From NCBI RefSeq assembly GCF_020991455.1, contig NZ_JAJMOX010000014.1, positions 62,001-126,000 on the forward strand: a stretch of DNA of 64,000 bases, read 5' to 3'. This document shows, in pieces, positions 42,566 through 51,482 of this stretch. A program made the translations under genes and the position numbers. The notes under the pieces were generated by a model. It did no database searches and was not told where the DNA came from. It saw nothing but the letters and a program-made list of their open reading frames with translations. This stretch comes from Flavobacterium sp. JAS. GTDB taxonomy: Bacteria > Bacteroidota > Bacteroidia > Flavobacteriales > Flavobacteriaceae. Numbering within the stretch: position 1 is the stretch's first letter; every line of letters starts with the position of its first letter.

Positions 42566-43009
42566 CTATTTATCAATCTTTTTAAAATCTCCTTTTAAAC
42601 TGAATTTTAATTCTAAACCATTGGTTAGTTTTGTCTCATAATCAGAAGTTCCTATTTCTATTTTGGTTATTTTTTCTTTAGGAAAATTTGTTTTTACATA
42701 AGTTGCGATTTTCTTTGGGATAATAGAGCTAGGGATTTTAGAGTTTTTACCGTCAACTTCTTTCCAGTTTCCTTTTTTATCAAATTCGATTTCAAGTTTG
42801 TTGTCATACTGAACTTTATATTCTGTAGAAAGGATTTCTTTGTCCTCTAGTATGTAGCTGGGTTTTTTCGATCCAAAGTGAGTCTTTAAAAAAGTTTGTG
42901 CATTTGCCGGTAAAGCTTCTTTTTTAATTACAGTTTTTTGCGCATTTGCAGAAAGTCCAAATATTAACCCTGCAATTAAGCTGGCTGCCAAGTTTAATTT
43001 CGTTCTCAT
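42566..43009 (-). CDS. Periplasmic PepSY-like (DUF2874) protein
   Basis: 147 residues with signal peptide MRTKLNLAASLIAGLIFGLSANAQ. The mature part holds two PepSY-like halves: ALPANAQTFLKTHFG...YKVQYDNKLEIEFDKKGNWKEVDG and SIIPKKIATYVKTNFPKEKITKIE...LTNGLELKFSLKGDFKKIDK. The repeating 'L-n-g-el-F---G-w---d' pattern is characteristic of this Bacteroidota family. Its function is unknown; it possibly binds or inhibits a partner protein. It is monocistronic and convergent with the GlmU-like gene. Confidence 0.85.
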   Translation of the reverse strand: MRTKLNLAASLIAGLIFGLSANAQKTVIKKEALPANAQTFLKTHFGSKKPSYILEDKEILSTEYKVQYDNKLEIEFDKKGNWKEVDGKNSKIPSSIIPKKIATYVKTNFPKEKITKIEIGTSDYETKLTNGLELKFSLKGDFKKIDK

Positions 43010-43116
43010 ATTTTTCTGATTTTTTGAATTCTTATAAAGATATAAATAAAATTTGTAAATATGTAGGAATAATTATATGTTTTTAAAAAACTGAACTTGC
43101 AGTAATCTAAATTATA

Positions 43117-43146
43117 TTGTCTAATACTCTAATTAATCTATCTTTG
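43117..43146 (+). promoter_or_regulatory. Promoter of the ABC-F gene (TTG ... TATCTTTG)
   Basis: TTG at 43117-43119 and TATCTTTG at 43139-43146, 22 bp apart. The start codon is at 43212. Confidence 0.6.
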
Positions 43147-43211
43147 CACCACGAAAAAAAAATGGGTTGACAGCAAAACGATTAACCGATTAAACAAATT
43201 CACAGAAAGTA

Positions 43212-44846
43212 ATGATTACAGTTAACGATATTTCGGTTCAGTTTGGTGGAACTACATTATTTAGCGATGTTTCTTTTGCTATAAATGAAAATGATAAAAT
43301 TGCCCTTATGGGTAAAAATGGTGCGGGAAAATCGACACTTTTAAAAATAATTGCAGGTCAAAGCAAACCTTCTACCGGAAGTATTTCGACTCCAAAAGAT
43401 GCAGTTGTAGCTTATTTGCCTCAGCATTTGTTAACTAAAGATGGTTCTACTGTAATGGAAGAAGCATCAAAAGCTTTTGGTGAGATTTTTAAAATGAAAG
43501 CTGAAATTGACGAAATCAACGAACAATTAACGGTTCGTACAGATTATGAAAGTGACGCTTACATGAAATTGATCGAAAGAGTTTCTGACTTAAGCGAAAA
43601 ATTTTATGCAATTGAAGAAGTGAACTATGAAGCCGAAGTTGAAAAGATTTTAGTTGGTTTAGGTTTTGAGCGTGAAGATTTTACACGTCAGACTTCTGAG
43701 TTTTCAGGAGGATGGAGAATGCGTATCGAATTGGCTAAAATTCTTTTGCAAAAACCAGATTTGATTTTACTGGATGAGCCAACCAACCACATGGATATTG
43801 AAAGTATTCAGTGGTTAGAAGATTTCTTGATTAATTCGGCGAAAGCGGTTGTGGTAATTTCTCACGATAGAGCATTCGTAGATAATATTACCAATCGTAC
43901 TATTGAGGTTACAATGGGAAGAATTTACGATTATAAAGCAAAGTATTCTCATTACTTAGAATTAAGAAAAGATCGTCGTGTACACCAACAAAAGGCATAC
44001 GATGAGCAACAAAAAATGATTGCAGATAACAGAGCTTTTATTGATCGTTTTAAAGGAACATTCTCTAAAACTGATGCCGTTCAATCGCGTGTTAAAATGT
44101 TGGAGAAATTGGTAATTGTGCAAGTTGATGAAGTAGATAACTCGGCATTGAAATTAAAATTTCCACCGGCAGCACGTTCTGGACAATATCCTGTTGTGGT
44201 AAAAGAGTTATCTAAAAAATACGGAGATCATGTTGTTTTTAAAGACGCTAATATCGTAATCGAAAGAGGTGAGAAAGTTGCCTTTGTAGGTAAAAATGGT
44301 GAAGGAAAATCGACTATGATCAAAGCGATCATGAAAGAAATTGGTATCGATGAAGGAAGTGTTGAAATTGGACACAATTCTCAAATTGGATATTTTGCTC
44401 AAAACCAAGCTTCTTTGTTAGATGAAAATGCAACTATTTTTGAAACAATTGATGCAATCGCTGTTGGAGATATTCGTACTCAGATTAAAAATATCCTTGG
44501 GGCATTTATGTTTCAGGGTGATGATATTACCAAGAAAGTAAAAGTGCTTTCTGGAGGAGAAAAAACTCGTTTGGCAATGATTAAATTATTACTAGAGCCT
44601 GTTAACTTATTGATTCTGGATGAGCCTTCTAATCACTTAGACATGAAAACCAAAGATATTATTAAAGATGCTTTGCGAGATTTTGACGGAACTTTAATCT
44701 TAGTTTCTCACGATCGTGATTTCCTTGACGGACTAGCAACTAAAGTTTTTGAGTTTGGAAACAAACGTGTGAAAGAGCATTTTGAAGATGTCGCTGGATT
44801 CCTGGCACACAAGAAAATGGATTCTATGAGAGAAATCGAAAAGTAA
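43212..44846 (+). CDS. ABC-F family ribosome-associated ATPase
   Basis: 544 residues, no membrane segment. Two ATPase domains: Walker A GKNGAGKST (about 35-43) with signature FSGGWRMR and LLDEPTNHMD, and Walker A GKNGEGKST with LSGGEKTRLAM and LILDEPSNHLD. The basic linker between them (about 240-310, LELRKDRRVHQQKAYDEQQK) is the P-site tRNA interaction motif region. The order and size fit the YbiT/EttA group of translation factors; antibiotic-resistance ABC-F proteins share it. A terminator follows. Confidence 0.92.
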   Translation: MITVNDISVQFGGTTLFSDVSFAINENDKIALMGKNGAGKSTLLKIIAGQSKPSTGSISTPKDAVVAYLPQHLLTKDGSTVMEEASKAFGEIFKMKAEIDEINEQLTVRTDYESDAYMKLIERVSDLSEKFYAIEEVNYEAEVEKILVGLGFEREDFTRQTSEFSGGWRMRIELAKILLQKPDLILLDEPTNHMDIESIQWLEDFLINSAKAVVVISHDRAFVDNITNRTIEVTMGRIYDYKAKYSHYLELRKDRRVHQQKAYDEQQKMIADNRAFIDRFKGTFSKTDAVQSRVKMLEKLVIVQVDEVDNSALKLKFPPAARSGQYPVVVKELSKKYGDHVVFKDANIVIERGEKVAFVGKNGEGKSTMIKAIMKEIGIDEGSVEIGHNSQIGYFAQNQASLLDENATIFETIDAIAVGDIRTQIKNILGAFMFQGDDITKKVKVLSGGEKTRLAMIKLLLEPVNLLILDEPSNHLDMKTKDIIKDALRDFDGTLILVSHDRDFLDGLATKVFEFGNKRVKEHFEDVAGFLAHKKMDSMREIEK

Positions 44847-44865
44847 TTTTCGACCTTTATAAATC

Positions 44866-44898
44866 AAAAAGCACAAGTTTATTCTTGTGCTTTTTTTT
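44866..44898 (+). terminator. Terminator of the ABC-F gene
   Basis: AAAAAGCACAAG (44866-44877) with CTTGTGCTTTTT (44884-44895), followed by TTT. Confidence 0.9.
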
Positions 44899-45177
44899 AT
44901 GGCAATTTTTATTTCTGTTACTTGAGGAAAAAGTAGATGAATTTTGTAAGATGGTTTGCTGAAGAATTGTGTTTTTTAAAACCACTATTTACAAATTTTA
45001 AGAATATAACTCTTATATTGTTTGTTCTTCGATAGGTGAAAAGTAAGGGCTAGTTTTGTTCTTTGATTAATTTGTGTTTGAAAAACAGAAAGTTATCTAA
45101 ATTTATGGCAATGCGTTAGACTTTGTCTGTTTTTTCATACCTTAGTAAATGTATTTATAAATTAACTCAATTTTAAC
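44899..45177. other. AT-rich upstream region of the low-complexity surface protein gene
   Basis: No gene is supported. A TACCTTAG box at 45138-45145, similar to the -7 element but with A for T in its second half, is the best promoter candidate, 33 bp before the ATG. Confidence 0.4.
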
Positions 45178-46368
45178 ATGAAAAAAGCCTTTTTGTTTTT
45201 TGCAGTATTGATGACTAATTTAATAAGCCTGTCCCTGTTTGCTCAAACAGATAATGAACCTGTAGCTTTAGGTTTGCCAGGAGATAATCTTAATTTATTT
45301 GCAGTTTTGGATGTTTTTCAGAAATCTAAAACCCTAGAGGAGTTTGAAAAAGTGTTAAACGAACAAGACAGCAATGTCAATAATTTAGATTTAAATAATG
45401 ATGGAGAGATTGATTATATTGAAATAGTAAGTCAAAACGACGGAAGTATCCATTCGATTGTTCTTCAGGTTGCTGTTAGTGCCAGAGAAAAACAAGATGT
45501 TGCAGTTATTGAAGTAGATCGGGATAAAAAGAACAATGTACACGTTCAGATAATAGGGGATGAAGATTTATATGGTAAAAATTATATTGTAGAGCCATCA
45601 GATACAGTATCGGGAACACCTAATCCCGGTTATAAAGGAGATGGGACTGTAATTGTGAATAATAATACAACCAATAATTATAATACAACAAGTCCAAGTT
45701 ATGTAAGTGTAAGTGTGTGGCCAGTTGTATTGTATTTGTTTTCTCCTGTATATGTTGTGTACAGATCTCCTTGGTATTGGGGATATTACCCTCCGTACTG
45801 GCGTCCGTGGCGTCCTGTTTACTATCATGATTATTGGGGGTATCATGGGCATTATTATTATAGAAACTCATATTATAGAAGAACAGCTTCTATAAGAAAT
45901 CCTAGATATTATAATAATTATACTAACAGAAGAAACACATCAGTATTAGTTAGGGACAATAGAACTAGTGGACGTTATAATACAACTTATAACGGAAGGG
46001 ACTATAAAAGGCCAGCTCCTGTAACATCTACAAGGCCAACTACTACCAGACCGGTAACACGTCCGACAAATCCGTCGACCAGACCGGGTACAACCAGACC
46101 AGTAACCCGTCCTACAAATCCGTCGACGAAACCAGGTACGACCAGACCAGTTACACGTCCGACAAATCCAACTAATCCATCAACGCGACCTGCTGTAAAA
46201 CCAACACAACCTACAACACGTCCGACTCAACCAACAACACGTCCGGTAACTCCAGTGACTCGTCCGACTCAGCCAACAACAAGACCTGCTACGACCCGTC
46301 CGGCAACCAACTCTTCGGGAAATAGAAGTACCGCTGCGCCAAGGGCAGGGAGAACTTCTGGAAATTAG
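45178..46368 (+). CDS. Exported protein with Tyr/Trp/Pro-rich middle and Thr-Arg-Pro repeat tail
   Basis: 396 residues with signal peptide MKKAFLFFAVLMTNLISLSLFAQ. An EF-hand-like loop, DLNNDGEIDYIEI, sits near residue 75. Residues about 185-235 are rich in Trp, Tyr, Pro and His (SPWYWGYYPPYWRPWRPVYYHDYW). From about 285 to 385 it is almost wholly built of TRP, PTNPST, TTRPVTRP and PTQPTTRP repeats; the DNA at 46026-46320 repeats too. No known domain. The tail is extended, basic and Thr-rich, and could be a cell-wall or glycosylated stalk. The porin gene begins 53 bp downstream, so the three genes 45178-49028 may be one operon. Confidence 0.8.
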   Translation: MKKAFLFFAVLMTNLISLSLFAQTDNEPVALGLPGDNLNLFAVLDVFQKSKTLEEFEKVLNEQDSNVNNLDLNNDGEIDYIEIVSQNDGSIHSIVLQVAVSAREKQDVAVIEVDRDKKNNVHVQIIGDEDLYGKNYIVEPSDTVSGTPNPGYKGDGTVIVNNNTTNNYNTTSPSYVSVSVWPVVLYLFSPVYVVYRSPWYWGYYPPYWRPWRPVYYHDYWGYHGHYYYRNSYYRRTASIRNPRYYNNYTNRRNTSVLVRDNRTSGRYNTTYNGRDYKRPAPVTSTRPTTTRPVTRPTNPSTRPGTTRPVTRPTNPSTKPGTTRPVTRPTNPTNPSTRPAVKPTQPTTRPTQPTTRPVTPVTRPTQPTTRPATTRPATNSSGNRSTAAPRAGRTSGN

Positions 46369-46421
46369 TGTAAGTTTTTGGTGCAGGTTTGATGCAGACT
46401 TAATTTTTTATTTATGAAGAT

Positions 46422-47576
46422 ATGAGTAAAATTTTACTAGTAAGAATTATTTTTTTCCTTTTTATAATGCCTTTTTTAGCAAAGGCGCAAACACCAGCAG
46501 CTCCTGTAGCTCCGGTGGTACCTGAAAGTACAGTTAAATATCCTCAATTTCAATTCAAAGGATTGTTTCAGGCGCGATATCTACAAGTGTTAGAAGATCG
46601 TGTTGATGTTATGGGTGTTCAGCATTCTACAGGTGATGTTGTTCAAAGTTCGTTTGATATTAAAAGAATGCGTGTTGGTCTTAATGCTAAATTAAGTGAA
46701 GCTACAGAAGTTGTAATTTTAGTAAACCTTGCTGATTTTAAATCAGATCCAAAAGGAAAAGTTTTGGAGAATGCTTATGCAAAATATACTTTCAATAAAT
46801 ATTTTGCTGTAACAGGAGGTCAATTCCGACCTGCTTTTGGTATTGAAGAACTTGTTCCTGTAGACATCATTAAATCATTTGATTTCTCAAATCAATATTA
46901 TGAATTTGGAAAAAATGGCTGGACCAGTTTTCAAATAGGAGCGTCTGCAACAGGAGCTTTTGATCTTGGAAAAATCCCCGTTAATTATGCTGTTTCTATG
47001 TTAAACGGAAATGGGAAAGATCAGGAAATGGATAAAGATAATGGAAAACAATACTCTACCAGATTGGTTTTTGGGTTGTCAAAAGAACATAAAATCAATT
47101 TAGGATTAAATGGTGGTGTCGGAAAGGTTTTTAAACAAGATGTTTTTGCTTTAGGTGCAGATATTACAAGTGATTTTAAGCTTACGGATAAATTTACTTT
47201 TGATTTGCAAATAGAATATAAACAAGGTACAAACCATAATTTGTATTTTTCTTTACCAGTCGCAACAAGAACTCCAAATGTTTCAGATTATCAAATGCGC
47301 GGAATTTATTTCCTGCCTAATTTGCGGTATTTAATTGATTATAAAAAACTAACTTCATTAGAATTGTCCTGTCGATACGAAAGATTTGATCCGAGTTATA
47401 AAATTGATTCTAATGTGAGACAAACTTATACGCCAATGATTAGTCTTGAGTTTGGTAAAGCTTATACGGGGCGTATCGAAATGGGGATGGAAATAGATCG
47501 TTTTGATAAAAACATTCCGGATACATCAATGTATAATGACAACTTATTTATAATTCAGTTTCAGTGCAGACTATAA
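46422..47576 (+). CDS. OprO/OprP-type porin
   Basis: 384 residues with a signal peptide (RIIFFLFIMPFLAKAQ). A short Pro/Ala linker precedes the barrel. YPQFQFKGLFQARYLQVLEDRV, FDIKRMRVGLNAKLSEATEVVILVNLADF, NAYAKYTFNKYFAVTGGQFRPAFGIEELVP and the C-terminal Phe-containing strand (NLFIIQFQCRL) fit the phosphate-selective porin O and P family. It is an outer-membrane barrel of about 16 strands. The permease gene starts 21 bp downstream, so the porin probably lets the same anion through the outer membrane. Confidence 0.88.
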   Translation: MSKILLVRIIFFLFIMPFLAKAQTPAAPVAPVVPESTVKYPQFQFKGLFQARYLQVLEDRVDVMGVQHSTGDVVQSSFDIKRMRVGLNAKLSEATEVVILVNLADFKSDPKGKVLENAYAKYTFNKYFAVTGGQFRPAFGIEELVPVDIIKSFDFSNQYYEFGKNGWTSFQIGASATGAFDLGKIPVNYAVSMLNGNGKDQEMDKDNGKQYSTRLVFGLSKEHKINLGLNGGVGKVFKQDVFALGADITSDFKLTDKFTFDLQIEYKQGTNHNLYFSLPVATRTPNVSDYQMRGIYFLPNLRYLIDYKKLTSLELSCRYERFDPSYKIDSNVRQTYTPMISLEFGKAYTGRIEMGMEIDRFDKNIPDTSMYNDNLFIIQFQCRL

Positions 47577-47597
47577 TTTAATCTAATTTTTATTGTT

Positions 47598-49028
47598 ATG
47601 AAAGAAGTAAAAATTCCTCAAACTCTGATTACACTTGTTGTTGGAATAGCAATTTGGTTTATTCCTGCGCCAGATGGTGTAGTAATTGAAGCTTGGCATT
47701 TGTTTGCCATTTTTGTGGCAACAATTTTAGGAATTATTTTGAAAGCGGCACCAATGGGAACCATGTGTATGATTGCAATTGCACTTACTGCATTCTCACA
47801 AGTTTTGGCACCTGGTGAAGCTGGAAAATCAATAACATTAGCTTTAAAAGGTTTTGGAGATAAAGTAATCTGGCTTATTGGGATTTCGTTTTTTATAGCA
47901 AGAGGTTTTATTAAAACAGGTTTGGGAAATAGAATTGCTTTCTTGTTTATTCGAATATTTGGTAAAAGCTCGCTTGGACTAGCTTATGGCTTAGGATTGG
48001 CCGATTTAGTTTTGGCTCCTGCCGTGCCAAGTAATACGGCTAGAGGAGGAGGGATCATTTATCCGATTATGAAGTCGATGTCAATGAGTTTTGGTTCAAT
48101 GCCGGATCAGCCGGAAACACATCGCAAATTAGGTTCATATCTTACTTTAAGCAGTTATAATGCCAATTTAATTGCTTCGTCTATGTTTTTGACCGGAACA
48201 GCGAGTAATCCAATGTGTCAAAAATTTGCACTTAATTTAGGGATAAAAATTACCTGGATTTCGTGGGCAACAGCAGCTATAGTTCCGGGGTTGGTGGCGT
48301 TTTTTGTGATTCCTTTTGTATTGTATAAAATCTATCCGCCAGAATTGAAGAAAACAGGCGATGCTCCTCAGATTGCAGCTCAGAAACTGAAAGAAATGGG
48401 ACCAATAACACGTGACGAATGGATGATGTTGTTGACTTTCTTTATCTTGTTGTTTCTTTGGATGACAGGCGATTTGTTTTCTATTGATGCAACTACTACA
48501 GCGTTTATTGGTTTGGTTATTTTGCTTTTGACTTCAGTATTAACTTGGGATGATGTAAAATCTGAAAAAGGGGCATGGGATACTATTGTCTGGTTCTCGG
48601 TTTTAGTAATGATGGCAAGTTCGCTAAACGAATTAGGATTTATTAGTTGGTTTAGCGGTTTGGTAAAAGCTCAGATTGGTGGATTAAGTTGGCAAATGGC
48701 TTTCCCGATTATTATTTTGGTGTACTTTTTTAGTCATTATCTTTTTGCAAGTGCAACGGCTCACGTGGCGGCAATGTATGCAGCTTTATTGGGAGTTGGT
48801 GTTTCACTTGGAATTCCGGGATTACTTCTGGCTTTTATGCTTGGTTTCGTTGGTTCGCTTTATGGAACTTTAACGCATTATGGACACGGGCCTGCACCAG
48901 TTTTCTTCGGAAGTGGTTATGTCGACCTAAAAAGCTGGTGGGTCAAAGGATTGATAACCGGATTGGTTATGCTCTTTATCTATATGGTAATAGGAGGATT
49001 GTGGCTCCGATTAATTGGTGATTTTTAA
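47598..49028 (+). CDS. DASS-family anion permease (SLC13/CitT type)
   Basis: 476 residues with about 12 membrane segments. The two sodium/substrate clamp motifs are visible: APAVPSNTARGGGIIYPI (SNT) and FASATAHVAAMYAAL (SAT). This family carries di- and tricarboxylates such as malate, succinate, citrate or 2-oxoglutarate across the inner membrane. Its near relatives are annotated as 2-oxoglutarate/malate translocators. It follows the porin by 21 bp. Its stop overlaps the convergent GNAT-like gene at a shared TTAA (49025-49028). Confidence 0.9.
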   Translation: MKEVKIPQTLITLVVGIAIWFIPAPDGVVIEAWHLFAIFVATILGIILKAAPMGTMCMIAIALTAFSQVLAPGEAGKSITLALKGFGDKVIWLIGISFFIARGFIKTGLGNRIAFLFIRIFGKSSLGLAYGLGLADLVLAPAVPSNTARGGGIIYPIMKSMSMSFGSMPDQPETHRKLGSYLTLSSYNANLIASSMFLTGTASNPMCQKFALNLGIKITWISWATAAIVPGLVAFFVIPFVLYKIYPPELKKTGDAPQIAAQKLKEMGPITRDEWMMLLTFFILLFLWMTGDLFSIDATTTAFIGLVILLLTSVLTWDDVKSEKGAWDTIVWFSVLVMMASSLNELGFISWFSGLVKAQIGGLSWQMAFPIIILVYFFSHYLFASATAHVAAMYAALLGVGVSLGIPGLLLAFMLGFVGSLYGTLTHYGHGPAPVFFGSGYVDLKSWWVKGLITGLVMLFIYMVIGGLWLRLIGDF

Positions 49029-49309
49029 ATTCTAATTCCAGGAGGGAGTAATTCTTTATACTCGGGATTTTTTTTGATAAATAATACAATTCTAGGATGA
49101 ATAGGCATTAATTTAAATTTCTTTTCAACGACAATTTCCATGATGTTTTTAAGTAAAGTATCAACTGTAGTTTGATTGTCAAAACCTTCGGGACTGTTGA
49201 TTTTGGTTAGGAAAATTTTCTTTTCCTGAAAAGAATATTCAACAGAAAGTAATCCTTCGGGGACTATGGTCTCAAATTGTCTTGCAAAAGTGTTGTCTTT
49301 GATTTCCAT
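49025..49309 (-). CDS. GNAT-like (Acetyltransf_CG type) small protein
   Basis: 94 residues from MEIKDNTFARQFET (ATG at 49309). In-frame ATGs at 49327, 49336 and 49387 would add residues with no family match. The sequence LLSVEYSFQEKKIFLTKINSPEGF and the end KLMPIHPRIVLFIKKNPEYKELLP recall the small GNAT family of N-acetyltransferases in which a helix ends with 'yi++hPeY-dLl'. The acetyl-CoA loop (Q/RxxGxG/A) is not visible, so catalytic activity is doubtful. Its stop overlaps the permease stop by 4 bp tail to tail. Confidence 0.65.
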   Translation of the reverse strand: MEIKDNTFARQFETIVPEGLLSVEYSFQEKKIFLTKINSPEGFDNQTTVDTLLKNIMEIVVEKKFKLMPIHPRIVLFIKKNPEYKELLPPGIRI

Positions 49310-49624
49310 AGTTTCAATAGGTTCCATATTAGTCATGTTTTGGGGGGATTGGATTAAAAAATAATAGAAAAAGAACGGTGATAACATTATATAAATAATC
49401 TATGGAAGATTTTTAAATAATGGTCATAATAACTACAAAGGTAATCATTTGATTTTCAATATAAAATTATTTTTTGCAGCCGTAATGTAGTCTTAACTTA
49501 TGTGCGGTTGAAATTTTATTTGATTTAAAGCATAATTGTGGTGTGGGATTTGTAGAGTATATTACTAAAAAAAGTAATTTTAGCTTGAAATTAAAATCTG
49601 TAACCATAATTCTTTTTCTGTCAA

Positions 49625-50284
49625 ATGAGTAAAATTCCTGTTTATTTTATGCCTGGTCTGGCGGCTAGTCCGGCTATTTTTGAAAGAATCAAATTAGACG
49701 AATCTGTTTTTGAGATGTGTTTGCTGGAATGGGAAATTCCGCAGCCAAAAGAATCTTTGTCTGATTATGCACTGCGAATATCTAAAAATATCAAACACGA
49801 AAATCCGGTTTTGATTGGAGTTTCGTTTGGAGGAATCTTGGTTCAGGAAATTGCAAAACATATTCAAACCCGAAAAGTAATAATTATTTCGAGTGTTAGA
49901 AGTAATACCGAATTCCCAAGAAGAATGAAAATCGGGAAAACTACAAAAGCCTACAAGCTGATTCCGATGAAGTTAATTTTGAATATCGAAAATCTTGCTA
50001 AGTATTCTTTTGGCGAGAAAATAAATAAGCGTATTAAATTATATGAGAAGTTTCTGGCTGTCCGCGATCTCAATTATTTGCAATGGGCAGTAGAATCTGT
50101 TATTTTATGGGATCGTGATCAGGTTGATTCAAATGTCGTTCATATTCATGGAGATCAGGACGATGTTTTTCCTATAAAGTATATTAATAGTTGCATCGTA
50201 GTAAAAGGTGGAACTCATATTATGATTCTGAATAAATACAAATGGCTGAATGAGAATTTGCCTTCTATTATTTTAGAAGAATAA
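49625..50284 (+). CDS. Cytoplasmic alpha/beta hydrolase
   Basis: 219 residues, no signal peptide. YFMPGLAASP is the first strand and oxyanion loop, and GVSFGG carries the nucleophile S67. The acid is in VHIHGDQDDVFP and the histidine in KGGTHIMIL. The family includes many esterases and pimeloyl-ACP esterase-like enzymes; the substrate is unknown. It is flanked by noncoding DNA and is monocistronic. Confidence 0.85.
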   Translation: MSKIPVYFMPGLAASPAIFERIKLDESVFEMCLLEWEIPQPKESLSDYALRISKNIKHENPVLIGVSFGGILVQEIAKHIQTRKVIIISSVRSNTEFPRRMKIGKTTKAYKLIPMKLILNIENLAKYSFGEKINKRIKLYEKFLAVRDLNYLQWAVESVILWDRDQVDSNVVHIHGDQDDVFPIKYINSCIVVKGGTHIMILNKYKWLNENLPSIILEE

Positions 50285-50330
50285 ATTCCAATTTTTTAAA
50301 TTCCAAATTCCAATTGTTTATTGGTTAAGA

Positions 50331-50361
50331 CCTTTGTCAAAGTTTTGAACTTTGACAAAGG
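50331..50361. repeat. Hairpin CCTTTGTCAAAGTT repeat
   Basis: Perfect 14-bp arms (50331-50344 and 50348-50361) around TTG. It lacks an adjacent T-run on the plus strand, so it looks like another dispersed palindrome rather than a terminator. Confidence 0.65.
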
Positions 50362-50388
50362 TTTATACACAAAGTAATAAACGCAATC

Positions 50389-50420
50389 TTGTCATTTCGA
50401 GCGAAGGGAGAAATCACAAA
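50389..50420. repeat. Half copy of the TCATTTCGACGGAGGAG repeat
   Basis: TTGTCATTTCGA-GCGAAGGGAG-AAATCACAA resembles one arm of the fold-backs at 3051-3155 and 18948-19020, with changes in the middle. No matching inverted arm is nearby. Confidence 0.65.
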
Positions 50421-50432
50421 CTGTATGCAAAA

Positions 50433-50472
50433 AAAATCCCAAACACCATTAATTGGAATTTGGGATTTTAAA
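50433..50472 (-). terminator. Terminator of the TPR gene
   Basis: AAAATCCCAAA (50433-50443) with TTTGGGATTTT (50459-50469), 23 bp beyond the TPR gene stop on the minus strand. Confidence 0.75.
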
Positions 50473-50491
50473 TATTGTAATTTAAAGAAGT

Positions 50492-51007
50492 TTAGATTTT
50501 CTTCATTTGTTCTTTCATCATTGTGATTTGCTCTTTCAGCATTCCTTGTTTGTCTAATTTTTTAGCTTCGTTTAATAAATTAGTCGCTTCAAGTTTTCTT
50601 CTGCGTGACATTGCAACTCCGGCAAGGTTTAATTTTGCAACTGCTAAGTCCATATCCATTGATAGTCCAAGTTCTATTGCTTTCTTGAAATGTTTCTCGG
50701 CTTGGTTGATATTTGTCTGAGATAACATGATTCCGTGTAGGTAATTAAAATATCCTTGTTGTTTTCTAACTAAAGCAGCTTCCGGGTTTTTGATATATGC
50801 CAGCCATTTTTTAGCACCTTCGAAGTCTTGTTTTCTTAATTTAAGGAAAGCTAAAAGGATAAATTCGTTTTTAAAGTAAAGAAATATTGGAATTGCAGTC
50901 AGTAATAAAAGGAAAATTCCATTCCCGATATTACTTTCTGTAAATTGCCAAACGCCAGCAACTACAAGAAATCCGGCCAAAATAAGTTTAATATTTTTGT
51001 GAAACAT
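50492..51007 (-). CDS. Membrane-anchored TPR-like protein
   Basis: 171 residues. Two N-terminal membrane helices lie at about 7-21 (IKLILAGFLVVAGVW) and 29-46 (GIFLLLLTAIPIFLYF). The soluble part has helical pairs of TPR type: RKQQGYFNYLHGIMLSQTNINQAEKHFKKAIELG and LAVAKLNLAGVAMSRRRKLEATNLLNEAKKL. TPR proteins act as binding platforms. The partner is unknown. It is divergent from rpmH across a 166-bp gap. Confidence 0.8.
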   Translation of the reverse strand: MFHKNIKLILAGFLVVAGVWQFTESNIGNGIFLLLLTAIPIFLYFKNEFILLAFLKLRKQDFEGAKKWLAYIKNPEAALVRKQQGYFNYLHGIMLSQTNINQAEKHFKKAIELGLSMDMDLAVAKLNLAGVAMSRRRKLEATNLLNEAKKLDKQGMLKEQITMMKEQMKKI

Positions 51008-51071
51008 AATAGATGTATATTTGTGATTGCAAATATAGTAAAATGAATTAAAAATATTTTTATTAAAGTAC

Positions 51072-51101
51072 TTGCCAGAAAAAAAAGTCTTTGTATATTT
51101 G
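51072..51101 (+). promoter_or_regulatory. Promoter of rpmH (TTG ... TATATTTG)
   Basis: TTG at 51072-51074 and TATATTTG at 51094-51101, 22 bp apart. The ATG of rpmH is 73 bp further on. Confidence 0.65.
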
Positions 51102-51173
51102 CACTCGGTTTTGGAATAACGATATCCAAAACAGAAAAACAGATAATAGACACCATTTTAAAGATACAAAGCA

Positions 51174-51335
51174 ATGAGCAAAAGAACATTTCAACCATCG
51201 AAAAGAAAAAGAAGAAATAAGCACGGATTTATGGACAGAATGGCTTCTGCGAATGGAAGAAAAGTTCTGGCGCGTAGAAGAGCTAAAGGAAGACATAAAT
51301 TAACTGTTTCTAGCGAGCCTAGACACAAAAAATAA
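51174..51335 (+). CDS. rpmH: 50S ribosomal protein L34
   Basis: 53 residues: MSKRTFQPSKRKRRNKHGF, then MASANGRKVLARRRAKGR, then HKLTVSSEPRHKK. This is the full L34 with its usual Arg/Lys content and the conserved FQPS-RKR--HGF and GR-VL--RR-KGR blocks. It is a short gene of the large ribosomal subunit, easily missed because it is under 60 codons. The two longer minus-strand frames across this stretch are shadows. It has its own promoter and a terminator. Confidence 0.97.
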   Translation: MSKRTFQPSKRKRRNKHGFMDRMASANGRKVLARRRAKGRHKLTVSSEPRHKK

Positions 51336-51354
51336 TGTTTGTATAAACATACAT

Positions 51355-51387
51355 AAGGCGATTACTTTTTTAGTATCGCCTTTTTTT
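51355..51387 (+). terminator. Terminator of rpmH
   Basis: AAGGCGAT (51355-51362) with ATCGCCTT (51375-51382), extended by ACT/AGT past one bulged base, then a T-run. Confidence 0.85.
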
Positions 51388-51482
51388 ATACCTTGTCGGT
51401 AAAAAAAGATGCAACATTCTAGTTTAGAATACACTACGAATGTTTTTTAAAGTACTTTATATAACTACACAATACAAATAAA

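Noticed and set aside
50962..51296. Two minus-strand ORFs across rpmH
   Set aside because: The plus strand codes for a perfect L34; these frames are its shadows.
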